This document shows positions 1 to 6,387 of a DNA stretch of 7,940 bases, in pieces. The stretch covers positions 1-7,940 of the forward strand of contig JAURZP010000095.1 of assembly GCA_030653335.1 (NCBI GenBank). Reading direction: 5' to 3'. Position 1 is the first letter of the stretch. Every line of letters begins with the position of its first letter. The translations under genes and the position numbers were made by a program. The notes beneath the pieces are model-generated. The model did not search any database. It saw nothing but the letters and a program-made list of their open reading frames with translations, and was not told the origin of the DNA. The stretch comes from Methanoregula sp. (GTDB taxonomy: Archaea > Halobacteriota > Methanomicrobia > Methanomicrobiales > Methanospirillaceae).

Positions 1-2
1 AT

Positions 3-2096
3 ACACCGTCATTAAATCCCTTTGAGGATCCCGCATTATATATCAATCGCGAACTGGCTTGGGTACGCTTCAACCGGCATGTGCTGGATGAAGCCTTAGA
101 CCATTCGCATCCTCTTTTAGAGCGGGTAAAATTTCTCTCAATATTTGCCAATAACCTCGATGAATTTTTTATGGTGAGGGTATCAGGACTCCAGCGCCAG
201 TTTGCAAAAGGCGTGCGTAAGTTTCCTGCCGATGGCATGACTCCCGGTCAGCAGCTGGATGGCATACAGGCGGCCCTGTTACCGGAACTTGTCATCCAGT
301 ACAATTGCTGGCATGACGACATACTGCCCAAACTTGCACAAAATGGGATTCATATACACAGCTATCGCGATCTTGATGAACGCCAGAAAGCCGCAATGCA
401 CCGCTTCTTTATCGATGAAGTCTATCCGGTTCTCACACCCCTTGCCTTTGACAGTTCGCACCCGTTTCCCTTCATATCCAACCTCTCGTTAAATCTTGCA
501 ATCATTGTCAGGGATGCAAATAAAAAAGAGTTTTTTGCCCGGGTAAAAGTGCCAACCAATCTCTTTTCCCGGCTCATACGCATTCCCGAACTGGATGGTA
601 ATTGCCGCAATGACCAGCGTGTCCATTTTGTGTATCTCGAAGATCTCATTGCCGCCCATCTCGACATGCTCTTTTGCGGACTTGAGATAATTGCTTCGTT
701 TCCATTCCGGATCACTCGGGATGCCGACCCGGAGATTGAAGTGGATGATGCTTCAGATCTGCTCACCACTGTCGAAGAGATCATGGAACAGCGGGCACAT
801 GGAAATCCCATAAGAATCGAAGTCGAATGTTCCATGCATGACAGCATCTGCCACATGCTGGAACATAAACTGGTTGTCACCTCAGCGATGATCCACCGTG
901 TCGATCACCCTGTTGGGATGGCTGACCTCATGCAGCTCCTCTCTTTGGATCGTCCGGACCTCAAAGATGCACCATTTACCCAGTCGCTGCCTGAAGATCT
1001 TAAGGAAGGCAGGGATATTTTTTCAGCCATCCGTCAGCATGACATCCTCTTATACCAGCCGTATGATAGTTTCACACCTGTAGTTAATTTTATCCGGCAG
1101 GCTGCAAAGGACCCGGATGTGCTTGCCATAAAAATTACTCTCTACCGGGTTGGGCCCAACTCCCCGATTGTAAAAGCGCTTATGGAGGCACGCGAGAATG
1201 GAAAGGCCGTTGCAGCTCTCATTGAGCTCAAGGCACGGTTTGATGAAGAGAACAATATCGGCTGGGCTCATGCACTTGAGCACGAAGGTGTGCATGTTGT
1301 CTATGGTGTGGTAGGGCTAAAAGTGCATGCCAAACTCTGCATGGTGGTGCGAAGAGAAAAAGACGGCATCCGAAGGTACATGCACCTTGGTACCGGTAAT
1401 TACAATGCCACAACCAGCCGCATCTATACAGATTTTGGATTTTTAACCTGTGACAAACAGATTGGAGAAGATGTGGCAAACCTCTTTAATTTCCTGACCG
1501 GGTATGCACGGATCGACCGTTACCAGAAACTCCTTGTTGCTCCAGTCACCTTAAGAAAAGGCATGCTCTCGATGATCGATCGTGAGATTGCCAGTCACCA
1601 GCAGAAAGGAAAAGGACACCTCATCTTCAAGATGAACGCACTGGTTGATCCGTTCTGCATTGCTGCACTCTACCGCGCCTCCCAGGCAGGAGTGAAAATT
1701 GATCTTCAGGTTCGCGGCATCTGCTGCCTGCGGCCAAAAATTCCCGGCATCAGTGATAATATAGAAGTGACATCGATCGTAGGCAGGTTTTTGGAACACG
1801 CCCGGATTTATTATTTCCACAATGGCGGAAACGAAGAAGTATATCTGGGAAGTGCCGACCTCATGCCACGAAATCTCGATAAACGCGTAGAAGTGCTCTT
1901 CCCAATCCAGAATCCGGATATCCGAAATGCGATCATAACAAAAATTATCCCCGTTCAGCTTACTGATAATATCAAGCAGAGAGTATTGCAAAGTGACGGA
2001 ACCTATATCAGAAACATTTCCCAAGGGGAAAAACCTCTCAATGCACAGGAATGGTTTTTAAAATACAGCGGTTGCTGGTATCATGACATCAACTAA
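3..2096 (+). CDS. ppk1: Polyphosphate kinase 1, 5'-partial at the window edge
   Basis: Makes inorganic polyphosphate by reversible transfer of the ATP gamma-phosphate through a phosphohistidine. The frame is open to the left edge and encodes YINRELAWVRFN just before the GTG at 81, the usual PPK1 N-terminal motif. No ATG, GTG or TTG occurs in frame at 3-80, so the true start is upstream and the GTG at 81 is internal. Visible length is 697 codons, against 688 in E. coli PPK. Key residues match E. coli in identity and spacing: ATP-site Asn45 (codon 153-155), Arg375 (1146-1148) and Arg405 in KARFDEENN (1236-1238), His435, the phosphorylated residue, in KVHAK (1326-1328), His454 in MHLGTGN (1383-1385), and His592 in FLEH (1797-1799). 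The N, H, C1 and C2 domains all appear present, so the enzyme should be active. First gene of the visible operon; its promoter is outside the window. The identification is very secure. Confidence 0.97.
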   Translation, partial: TPSLNPFEDPALYINRELAWVRFNRHVLDEALDHSHPLLERVKFLSIFANNLDEFFMVRVSGLQRQFAKGVRKFPADGMTPGQQLDGIQAALLPELVIQYNCWHDDILPKLAQNGIHIHSYRDLDERQKAAMHRFFIDEVYPVLTPLAFDSSHPFPFISNLSLNLAIIVRDANKKEFFARVKVPTNLFSRLIRIPELDGNCRNDQRVHFVYLEDLIAAHLDMLFCGLEIIASFPFRITRDADPEIEVDDASDLLTTVEEIMEQRAHGNPIRIEVECSMHDSICHMLEHKLVVTSAMIHRVDHPVGMADLMQLLSLDRPDLKDAPFTQSLPEDLKEGRDIFSAIRQHDILLYQPYDSFTPVVNFIRQAAKDPDVLAIKITLYRVGPNSPIVKALMEARENGKAVAALIELKARFDEENNIGWAHALEHEGVHVVYGVVGLKVHAKLCMVVRREKDGIRRYMHLGTGNYNATTSRIYTDFGFLTCDKQIGEDVANLFNFLTGYARIDRYQKLLVAPVTLRKGMLSMIDREIASHQQKGKGHLIFKMNALVDPFCIAALYRASQAGVKIDLQVRGICCLRPKIPGISDNIEVTSIVGRFLEHARIYYFHNGGNEEVYLGSADLMPRNLDKRVEVLFPIQNPDIRNAIITKIIPVQLTDNIKQRVLQSDGTYIRNISQGEKPLNAQEWFLKYSGCWYHDIN

Positions 2097-3711
2097 AAGT
2101 CCCGTAACCGTAGAAAAAAAGGAAGAGCCTATGAAAGCTGCCTGCTATTTTGGTAAACAAAGACTGCTCCCCCTTCTTGAAGCGTTTTATAAAGAATCTG
2201 ATGGTGTAAGGGCGGCAGAAGATATCGAATACATTCACCGGATGCGGGTAGCCTCCCGCCGTCTCCGGGCCGCACTTCCAATTTTTGGATCCTGTTTTCC
2301 TGCAAAAAATTATGCCTGTTGGTCTGAGGAGATCAAGGAGATTACCCGGGCATTAGGAGTGGCGCGGGATATGGATGTCCAGATCGCGTATCTCTTAAAA
2401 TACCAGAAACGTGCCGAGAAAGCCTGGAAATCTAAAAAATCTGGTAAAGAAGGAGAACCCCCCACGAGTCCTGCCGTGCGGTATCTTGTTTTGGATCTGC
2501 AAAAAACAAGAGACCATATCCAAAAAGAGGTAAACTCTGCGCTTGACAGCCTGGAAAAGAGTCATGTCATTGATGATATGAAAAGTGCTTTTAGAGAGCC
2601 TCTTCCTTCTCTGCGGGATGGGCTGAAACGTTCATTTGCGTACGGGATCTCACCGGTTGCTGCACTACGGATCGAGGAACGATTATGCACACTTCTTTCC
2701 TTTGAACCCTGGGTCTCCCACCCTGAGGCAGTAGCAGAACACCACGCCACAAGGATTGCAGCAAAAAAACTCCGTTACACACTTGAAGTCTATGCTCCCG
2801 TCTACCGTCTGGGCTTAAAAAAACCTATCTCGCGGGTCAAGGCATTACAGGAAATATTAGGAGATTTGCATGACTGTGATGTCTGGATTGATACCATCAC
2901 CCGCCTTCTCCTGCGCGAACGTTCTTTTCTCCGGACCGAGAAGGAAGAAAAACGCCCCGATACCTTCACGCTGTCAAGTCTGAAGATCTTTTTAACCGAG
3001 CGGGAAAGGGAACGCCAGCAGCTATACCGGCGTTTCGTACGCTACTGGTCGGCATTAAAGCGGGAAGATATCTGGAACGGTCTGCGGGCTACCCTTGATT
3101 CCGGCAGGAAAATGAATTTCAGGCCGCACGTTTCGGTGACAGAAGAAGAGATACGCACAGCTGTTGTCACCATATCCGGTGAATTTCCAGGTGGACAAAA
3201 GCACAGCCTTCACGTGACAAAGCTGGCCCTTATGATGTTTGACAGTCTAAAGCCCTTCCATAAGATGGATAGCCGGGACCGCTTCTTGCTTGAATGTGCC
3301 GGGATGCTGCATGATATCGGGTGGAAGGGAGGGAAAAAGGATCATAACAAGCGTAGTGCTGCGATGATCTTTGCAGACGAACGTCTCCCGCTCGATCTGG
3401 CTGAGCGCGGGATTATTGCTCTTGCTGCCTTTGCTCACCGTGGTTCTGCATCACTTGAATCGCAGGGTTTTTATTATCTGCTTTCTCCCGAATACCAGAA
3501 AAAAATTCTTAAACTTACCGGCATACTCCGCATCGCTGACGGGCTTGATTACCTGCATCTTGGTACAGTGCAGGAAGTCCACTGTGTTATTGAAGAAGAG
3601 ATTTTCTGCGATGTGGTTGCTGGTTCAGACATTACCATTGAGAAAGAACGTGCCCGAACAAAATCAGATCTCTTCATACGGGCTTTTGGCAGAAATCTGG
3701 TGATCCGGTGA
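2083..3711 (+). CDS. CHAD domain-HD domain fusion protein, polyphosphate operon
   Basis: 542 residues in two parts. Residues about 17-340 form a CHAD domain (conserved histidine alpha-helical domain), with its two halves each showing the signature: HRMRVASRRLR (52-62) with RDMDV (95-99), and HATRIAAKKLRY (221-232) with LGDLHDCDVW (259-268). CHAD proteins are known to bind or localise to polyphosphate. Residues about 350-542 form an HD domain of the type found at the C-terminus of Ppx/GppA proteins. The candidate metal ligands are intact: H374, H410-D411, H421, H452 and D486 in RIADGLD. The N-terminal catalytic Ppx ATPase-fold domain is absent. No signal peptide, so cytoplasmic. It overlaps ppk1 by 14 nt and ppx by 4 nt, which fits a polyphosphate-granule or regulatory role. 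The HD part may be a phosphohydrolase, but its substrate is unknown. Start is uncertain: ATG 2083 has no clear ribosome site, whereas ATG 2131 (Met17) has one and lies just before the conserved domain. Confidence 0.93.
   Translation: MTSTKSPVTVEKKEEPMKAACYFGKQRLLPLLEAFYKESDGVRAAEDIEYIHRMRVASRRLRAALPIFGSCFPAKNYACWSEEIKEITRALGVARDMDVQIAYLLKYQKRAEKAWKSKKSGKEGEPPTSPAVRYLVLDLQKTRDHIQKEVNSALDSLEKSHVIDDMKSAFREPLPSLRDGLKRSFAYGISPVAALRIEERLCTLLSFEPWVSHPEAVAEHHATRIAAKKLRYTLEVYAPVYRLGLKKPISRVKALQEILGDLHDCDVWIDTITRLLLRERSFLRTEKEEKRPDTFTLSSLKIFLTERERERQQLYRRFVRYWSALKREDIWNGLRATLDSGRKMNFRPHVSVTEEEIRTAVVTISGEFPGGQKHSLHVTKLALMMFDSLKPFHKMDSRDRFLLECAGMLHDIGWKGGKKDHNKRSAAMIFADERLPLDLAERGIIALAAFAHRGSASLESQGFYYLLSPEYQKKILKLTGILRIADGLDYLHLGTVQEVHCVIEEEIFCDVVAGSDITIEKERARTKSDLFIRAFGRNLVIR
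2120..2125 (+). promoter_or_regulatory. Shine-Dalgarno-like AGGAAG, candidate for start at 2131
   Basis: AGGAAG lies 5 nt before the ATG at 2131, which is in frame with the CHAD-HD gene (Met17). The ATG at 2083 has no comparable site. The conserved CHAD sequence begins only after Met17, so the shorter protein of 526 residues may be the real product. In that case the gap from the ppk1 stop would be 34 nt rather than a 14-nt overlap. Confidence 0.45.
3699..3706 (+). promoter_or_regulatory. Ribosome binding site GGTGATCC for ppx
   Basis: GGTGATCC is complementary to the conserved 3' tail of 16S rRNA (GGATCACC). It sits inside the last codons of the CHAD-HD gene, 1 nt before the GTG at 3708 and 7 nt before the in-frame ATG at 3714. 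Spacing slightly favours ATG 3714, while the GTGA overlap favours GTG 3708. The two proteins differ by two residues. Confidence 0.6.
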
Positions 3712-5291
3712 AGATGAAACAACCGGATCAGAACGGTCGTGTAGTTGCATTCATTGATATCGGGACCAATTCTATCCGCCTGTTGGTTGTTCGTCTCAAC
3801 CCGAATCATTCGTACACCATTCTGACCCGTCAGAAGCAGCAGGTGCGCTTAGGTGATGGAGAATTTGAAGATGAAGAGATTCTGCCAGAAGCTGCTGAGC
3901 GTGCAGTTATTGTCTGTAAAACGCTCACCGATCTTGCCCGCACATTCAACTCTGAAGAGTTTGTTGCTGTTGCCACATCTGCGATGCGTGAAGCGGGAAA
4001 CCAGCAGGAGATCCTTTACCGTCTGCGACAGGAAGCTCACCTTGATATCCGTGTAATATCAGGACAAGAGGAAGCCCGGCTGATCTATCTTGGTGTATCA
4101 AGCGGTATCCACCTTGAGGGAAAATCTGCATTTTTCATTGATATCGGTGGCGGGAGTACCGAGATTGCAGTAGGTAGTGAACGGGATTACCAGTTTCTTG
4201 AGAGTTTCAAACTTGGATCAATACGTCTTTCTAATATCTATGTGCCCTCAACTGATACCGGACCCATTACTCCGGATCAATATAAAAAGATCCAGCAGCA
4301 TGTGAGAAACAGCATCATCCGGTCGGTAAAAAAGATCCGTAAACTCTCTTTTGACTGTGCGGTTGCAAGTTCAGGCACTGCCATTAATCTTGCAGAGATT
4401 GCACAAAAAGTCCTGCACCCGTCTGCGAGTAATGAACTTGTGCTCACTCATAAGGATTTAAAAAAAGTTATTGGTATGATCTGCTCCCTGCCATTAGACC
4501 AGCGCAGGAAAATTCCTGGCATGAATCCAGAGCGGGCAGATATTATCGTGCCGGGAGCTGCCATTCTCGATACGTTCATGCAGGAACTATCTCTTGATTC
4601 GATAACAGTAACCGGCAGGGGGTTGCAGGACGGACTTCTTGTGGATTATCTCTCCCGCATGGATGAATTTCCTCTGTTGGGTGAACTTTCAATACGCCAG
4701 CGCAGCGTATTGCAGCTGGGCAGATCCTGTGGCATCAATGAGGCTCATGCCCGTACAGTAACTGCCATTGTCCTTGCCATGTTCGATACTGCAAAAGAGC
4801 AAAACCTTCATGCCTATGGTGATGCTGAACGAGAACTTTTAGAATATGCTACGTTCCTTCATGATATTGGATCGTTTATCTCGTATAACAACCACCAGGT
4901 ACACTCCTATTACATGATAAAAAACTCTGAACTTCTGGGCTTTAACTTAAAAGAAGTCACGTTTATGGCCAATCTTGCAAAGTTCCACCGCAAAAAAAGC
5001 CCTAAGAAAAAGGATATAGAAATTCCCGAACTCGATCCGCATGAACAAGAAGCCCTGCGCGTGCTCTCAACATTCATACGATTAGGAGAGAGTCTTGACC
5101 GGAGTCATGCAGCCCTGATTAAGCATGTCCGTTTCACCGCGTCAGGAAATGAAACTGTCCGACTTGAAATTGTTGCACGGGGTGACTGTCAACTGGAGAT
5201 CTGGGGTATCGAGAGCGAGAAAAAATCTTTTGAAAAAGTGTTTGGCAAAAATATTATTTTTGATATTTTAAGGGGTACAACGTCTGCGTGA
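3708..5291 (+). CDS. ppx: Exopolyphosphatase, Ppx/GppA family with C-terminal HD domain
   Basis: Releases phosphate from polyphosphate chain ends; related GppA enzymes act on pppGpp. The 527 residues have the long Ppx layout. The ASKHA-fold part (about 1-310) shows the first phosphate motif FIDIGTNSIRLLVV (about 15-28), ATSAMREAGN, the catalytic-glutamate region SGQEEARLIYLG (E121/E122), the second phosphate motif FIDIGGGSTEIAVG, KLGSIRLSN, SSGTAINLAE and GRGLQDGLLVDYL. The HD part (about 325-527) contains H347, LHDIG (H385-D386), H396/H399, H427 and RLGESLD (458-464), with Glu461 where the CHAD-HD protein has Asp486. No signal peptide, so cytoplasmic. Starts by a GTGA overlap with the CHAD-HD stop, indicating translational coupling; it is the last gene of the operon and converges on the zinc-ribbon gene. 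The family is clear. The preference for polyphosphate over pppGpp is inferred from linkage to ppk1. Confidence 0.93.
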   Translation: MKMKQPDQNGRVVAFIDIGTNSIRLLVVRLNPNHSYTILTRQKQQVRLGDGEFEDEEILPEAAERAVIVCKTLTDLARTFNSEEFVAVATSAMREAGNQQEILYRLRQEAHLDIRVISGQEEARLIYLGVSSGIHLEGKSAFFIDIGGGSTEIAVGSERDYQFLESFKLGSIRLSNIYVPSTDTGPITPDQYKKIQQHVRNSIIRSVKKIRKLSFDCAVASSGTAINLAEIAQKVLHPSASNELVLTHKDLKKVIGMICSLPLDQRRKIPGMNPERADIIVPGAAILDTFMQELSLDSITVTGRGLQDGLLVDYLSRMDEFPLLGELSIRQRSVLQLGRSCGINEAHARTVTAIVLAMFDTAKEQNLHAYGDAERELLEYATFLHDIGSFISYNNHQVHSYYMIKNSELLGFNLKEVTFMANLAKFHRKKSPKKKDIEIPELDPHEQEALRVLSTFIRLGESLDRSHAALIKHVRFTASGNETVRLEIVARGDCQLEIWGIESEKKSFEKVFGKNIIFDILRGTTSA

Positions 5292-5315
5292 AAAACCGGT
5301 TTTCCAGATCCGGTT
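5291..5315 (-). terminator. Hairpin plus T-run ending the zinc-ribbon transcript
   Basis: Between the convergent ppx and zinc-ribbon genes lies a 6-bp perfect inverted repeat, AACCGG and CCGGTT, with a 10-nt loop (5294-5315). Read on the minus strand it runs into TTTTT (5295-5291). The minus strand also has a T-rich stretch (TTTTATTATTTT) directly after the stop at 5340. Both fit archaeal or intrinsic-like termination of the minus-strand gene. On the plus strand there is no T-run after the hairpin, so no clear terminator for the ppx operon is visible. Confidence 0.5.
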
Positions 5316-5339
5316 AAAGATGGAGGCAAAATAATAAAA

Positions 5340-6137
5340 TTATGGTGTGCCGATCAGCATCTGAACATCGGCAAAAACTTCATTTCGCGACATTTCAATC
5401 AGGTAATTTCCTTTCTGGCGCACCATAAAATTCTGTTTTGTGAAATCTGAGTGGTCTTTTCCAAAGCCCTGCTGGTCAATGACTGCTCCTGACCCAGCAT
5501 CAAGTATCTTGACTTCAAACCATGCGTAAGGACTGATATCGGTAGTATTCTCATAGTGTTCATTGTTAGTCCCGATAGCAACTAACCGGATACGGTTCGT
5601 CATTGTCGGGGTCAGGTTGAACCGGATATACAATGGGGGGCGTGTGAGTTCGTGTGCGAAATCTACTTTCTGGCCAAAAGCAAATTTCTGGTTAAGGGTA
5701 TATACCTGCTCGTAATCTTCTTGCAGTCGATCATCTCTCACAATGACCGGAAGAGGGGTTGTTTCCGGTATGACTGTTGTGTAATATACCGTGGGCGGGA
5801 CTGTCTGTATGATGGCAGGTGTGACTGGTGTTGTCTGGGATGGCACAAAACCATTGGAAGATTTCTGGTTTCCTTTGAGCATTGGCATTCCAGCAAAGTA
5901 CGCCACAGCAATGATCACAAGAAGGATCACAATCCCTCCGATAATCATGGATGTCCGGGGTGTTTTTGGTTGTACCGGTGAAGTTCTATCGCAGGGAAGT
6001 GGAGTTATTTGAACTTCCGGTTCTGCGGGAGTTACCTGAATTGGCGGTGCAGTGATCTGTTTCATGGGAGTTCCGCACTGCACACAGAACTTTTTGTCAG
6101 CAGGAACTTCTGCACCGCAGGATGTACAAAACGGCAT
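5340..6137 (-). CDS. Zinc-ribbon, single-span membrane protein with exported C-terminal domain
   Basis: 265 residues, function not recognised. The N-terminus (MPFCTSCG...FCVQCG) is a zinc ribbon with C4, C7, C18 and C21. A Pro/Thr-rich linker follows (24-62), then one hydrophobic span (about 64-86, IIGGIVILLVIIAVAYFAGM), a second Pro/Thr-rich linker (98-131), and a folded-looking C-terminal domain (about 135-265) rich in alternating hydrophobic residues, probably beta-stranded. With no N-terminal signal and a cytoplasmic zinc ribbon, the C-terminal domain is expected outside the cell. This layout is common in methanogen genomes, usually annotated only as zinc-ribbon domain-containing protein. 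The start is secure, since the first zinc ligand is at residue 4. No Shine-Dalgarno site precedes it. It converges on ppx and diverges from the lipoprotein unit. A sensing or surface role is possible but not shown. Confidence 0.88.
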   Translation of the reverse strand: MPFCTSCGAEVPADKKFCVQCGTPMKQITAPPIQVTPAEPEVQITPLPCDRTSPVQPKTPRTSMIIGGIVILLVIIAVAYFAGMPMLKGNQKSSNGFVPSQTTPVTPAIIQTVPPTVYYTTVIPETTPLPVIVRDDRLQEDYEQVYTLNQKFAFGQKVDFAHELTRPPLYIRFNLTPTMTNRIRLVAIGTNNEHYENTTDISPYAWFEVKILDAGSGAVIDQQGFGKDHSDFTKQNFMVRQKGNYLIEMSRNEVFADVQMLIGTP

Positions 6138-6164
6138 ATGATTAACATTGGTTGTGATGGATTG

Positions 6165-6182
6165 ATATTTTTTCTTTTTTTA
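6165..6182 (-). promoter_or_regulatory. TATA/BRE-like promoter of the zinc-ribbon gene
   Basis: On the minus strand the sequence reads TAAAAAAAGAAAAAATAT, a purine-rich BRE-like stretch followed by an A/T box centred near 6169. That is about 32 nt before the start codon at 6137. With the usual archaeal spacing of 26-27 nt to the transcription start, the mRNA would begin only about 5 nt before the ATG. This agrees with the missing Shine-Dalgarno site and suggests leaderless or near-leaderless translation. Confidence 0.5.
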
Positions 6183-6191
6183 GGTTGGTCG

Positions 6192-6197
6192 TTATAA
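6192..6197 (+). promoter_or_regulatory. TATA-like element for the small ORF-lipoprotein unit
   Basis: TTATAA centred near 6195 predicts a transcription start around 6221, some 20 nt before the ATG at 6241 and about 160 nt before the lipoprotein ATG at 6384. It sits next to the minus-strand promoter, making a compact divergent promoter region. The BRE position is not clearly purine-rich, so support is modest. Confidence 0.35.
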
Positions 6198-6240
6198 GTT
6201 GTAAACGGTCTGATCCTGAAATACCGGCACCTCAAAGAAA

Positions 6241-6387
6241 ATGAGCACAGACAATCCGGTTGGGAAAATAAAGAAATCTCTCGACAACTGTGTTCAATCG
6301 AGGAAAGGTTTTCACATCAGCAAAATCGGATTGGAGGTTCAAATACGTGCCCTTTTTTATGAGAAGGTAGCAGACATACTCTTATGA
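6241..6387 (+). CDS. Small 48-residue hypothetical protein, coupled to the lipoprotein gene
   Basis: An ATG-initiated frame of 48 codons ends with TGA at 6385-6387, overlapping the lipoprotein start as ATGA, the classic arrangement of translationally coupled genes. By hand count 32 of 48 codons begin with a purine, as expected of coding sequence. The product begins MSTDNPVGKIKKS and ends VQIRALFYEKVADILL; it is basic in the first two thirds with a likely amphipathic C-terminal helix, has one cysteine (17), and has no signal peptide or membrane span. A TATA-like element lies about 46 nt upstream. There is no good Shine-Dalgarno site before the ATG. I do not recognise the protein. It could be a real small protein, a translated leader controlling the lipoprotein, or a chance frame. 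Confidence 0.48.
   Translation: MSTDNPVGKIKKSLDNCVQSRKGFHISKIGLEVQIRALFYEKVADILL

Noticed and set aside
81..83. GTG at 81 as the start of ppk1
   Set aside because: The conserved PPK1 N-terminal motif YINRELAWVRFN is encoded just upstream in the same open frame, so the gene begins outside the window.
422..880. 152-codon minus-strand frame inside ppk1
   Set aside because: The predicted product is Ser/Met/Arg-rich low-quality sequence with no motif, antisense to a confidently identified gene.
1551..2024. 157-codon minus-strand frame inside ppk1
   Set aside because: It lies antisense to the conserved C-terminal catalytic region of ppk1, has no recognisable motif and no promoter; it is a shadow of the real gene.
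6347..6370. Seven-codon GTG frame after GGAGGT as a gene
   Set aside because: Too short to support as a gene; recorded only as a possible leader signal within the 48-codon frame.
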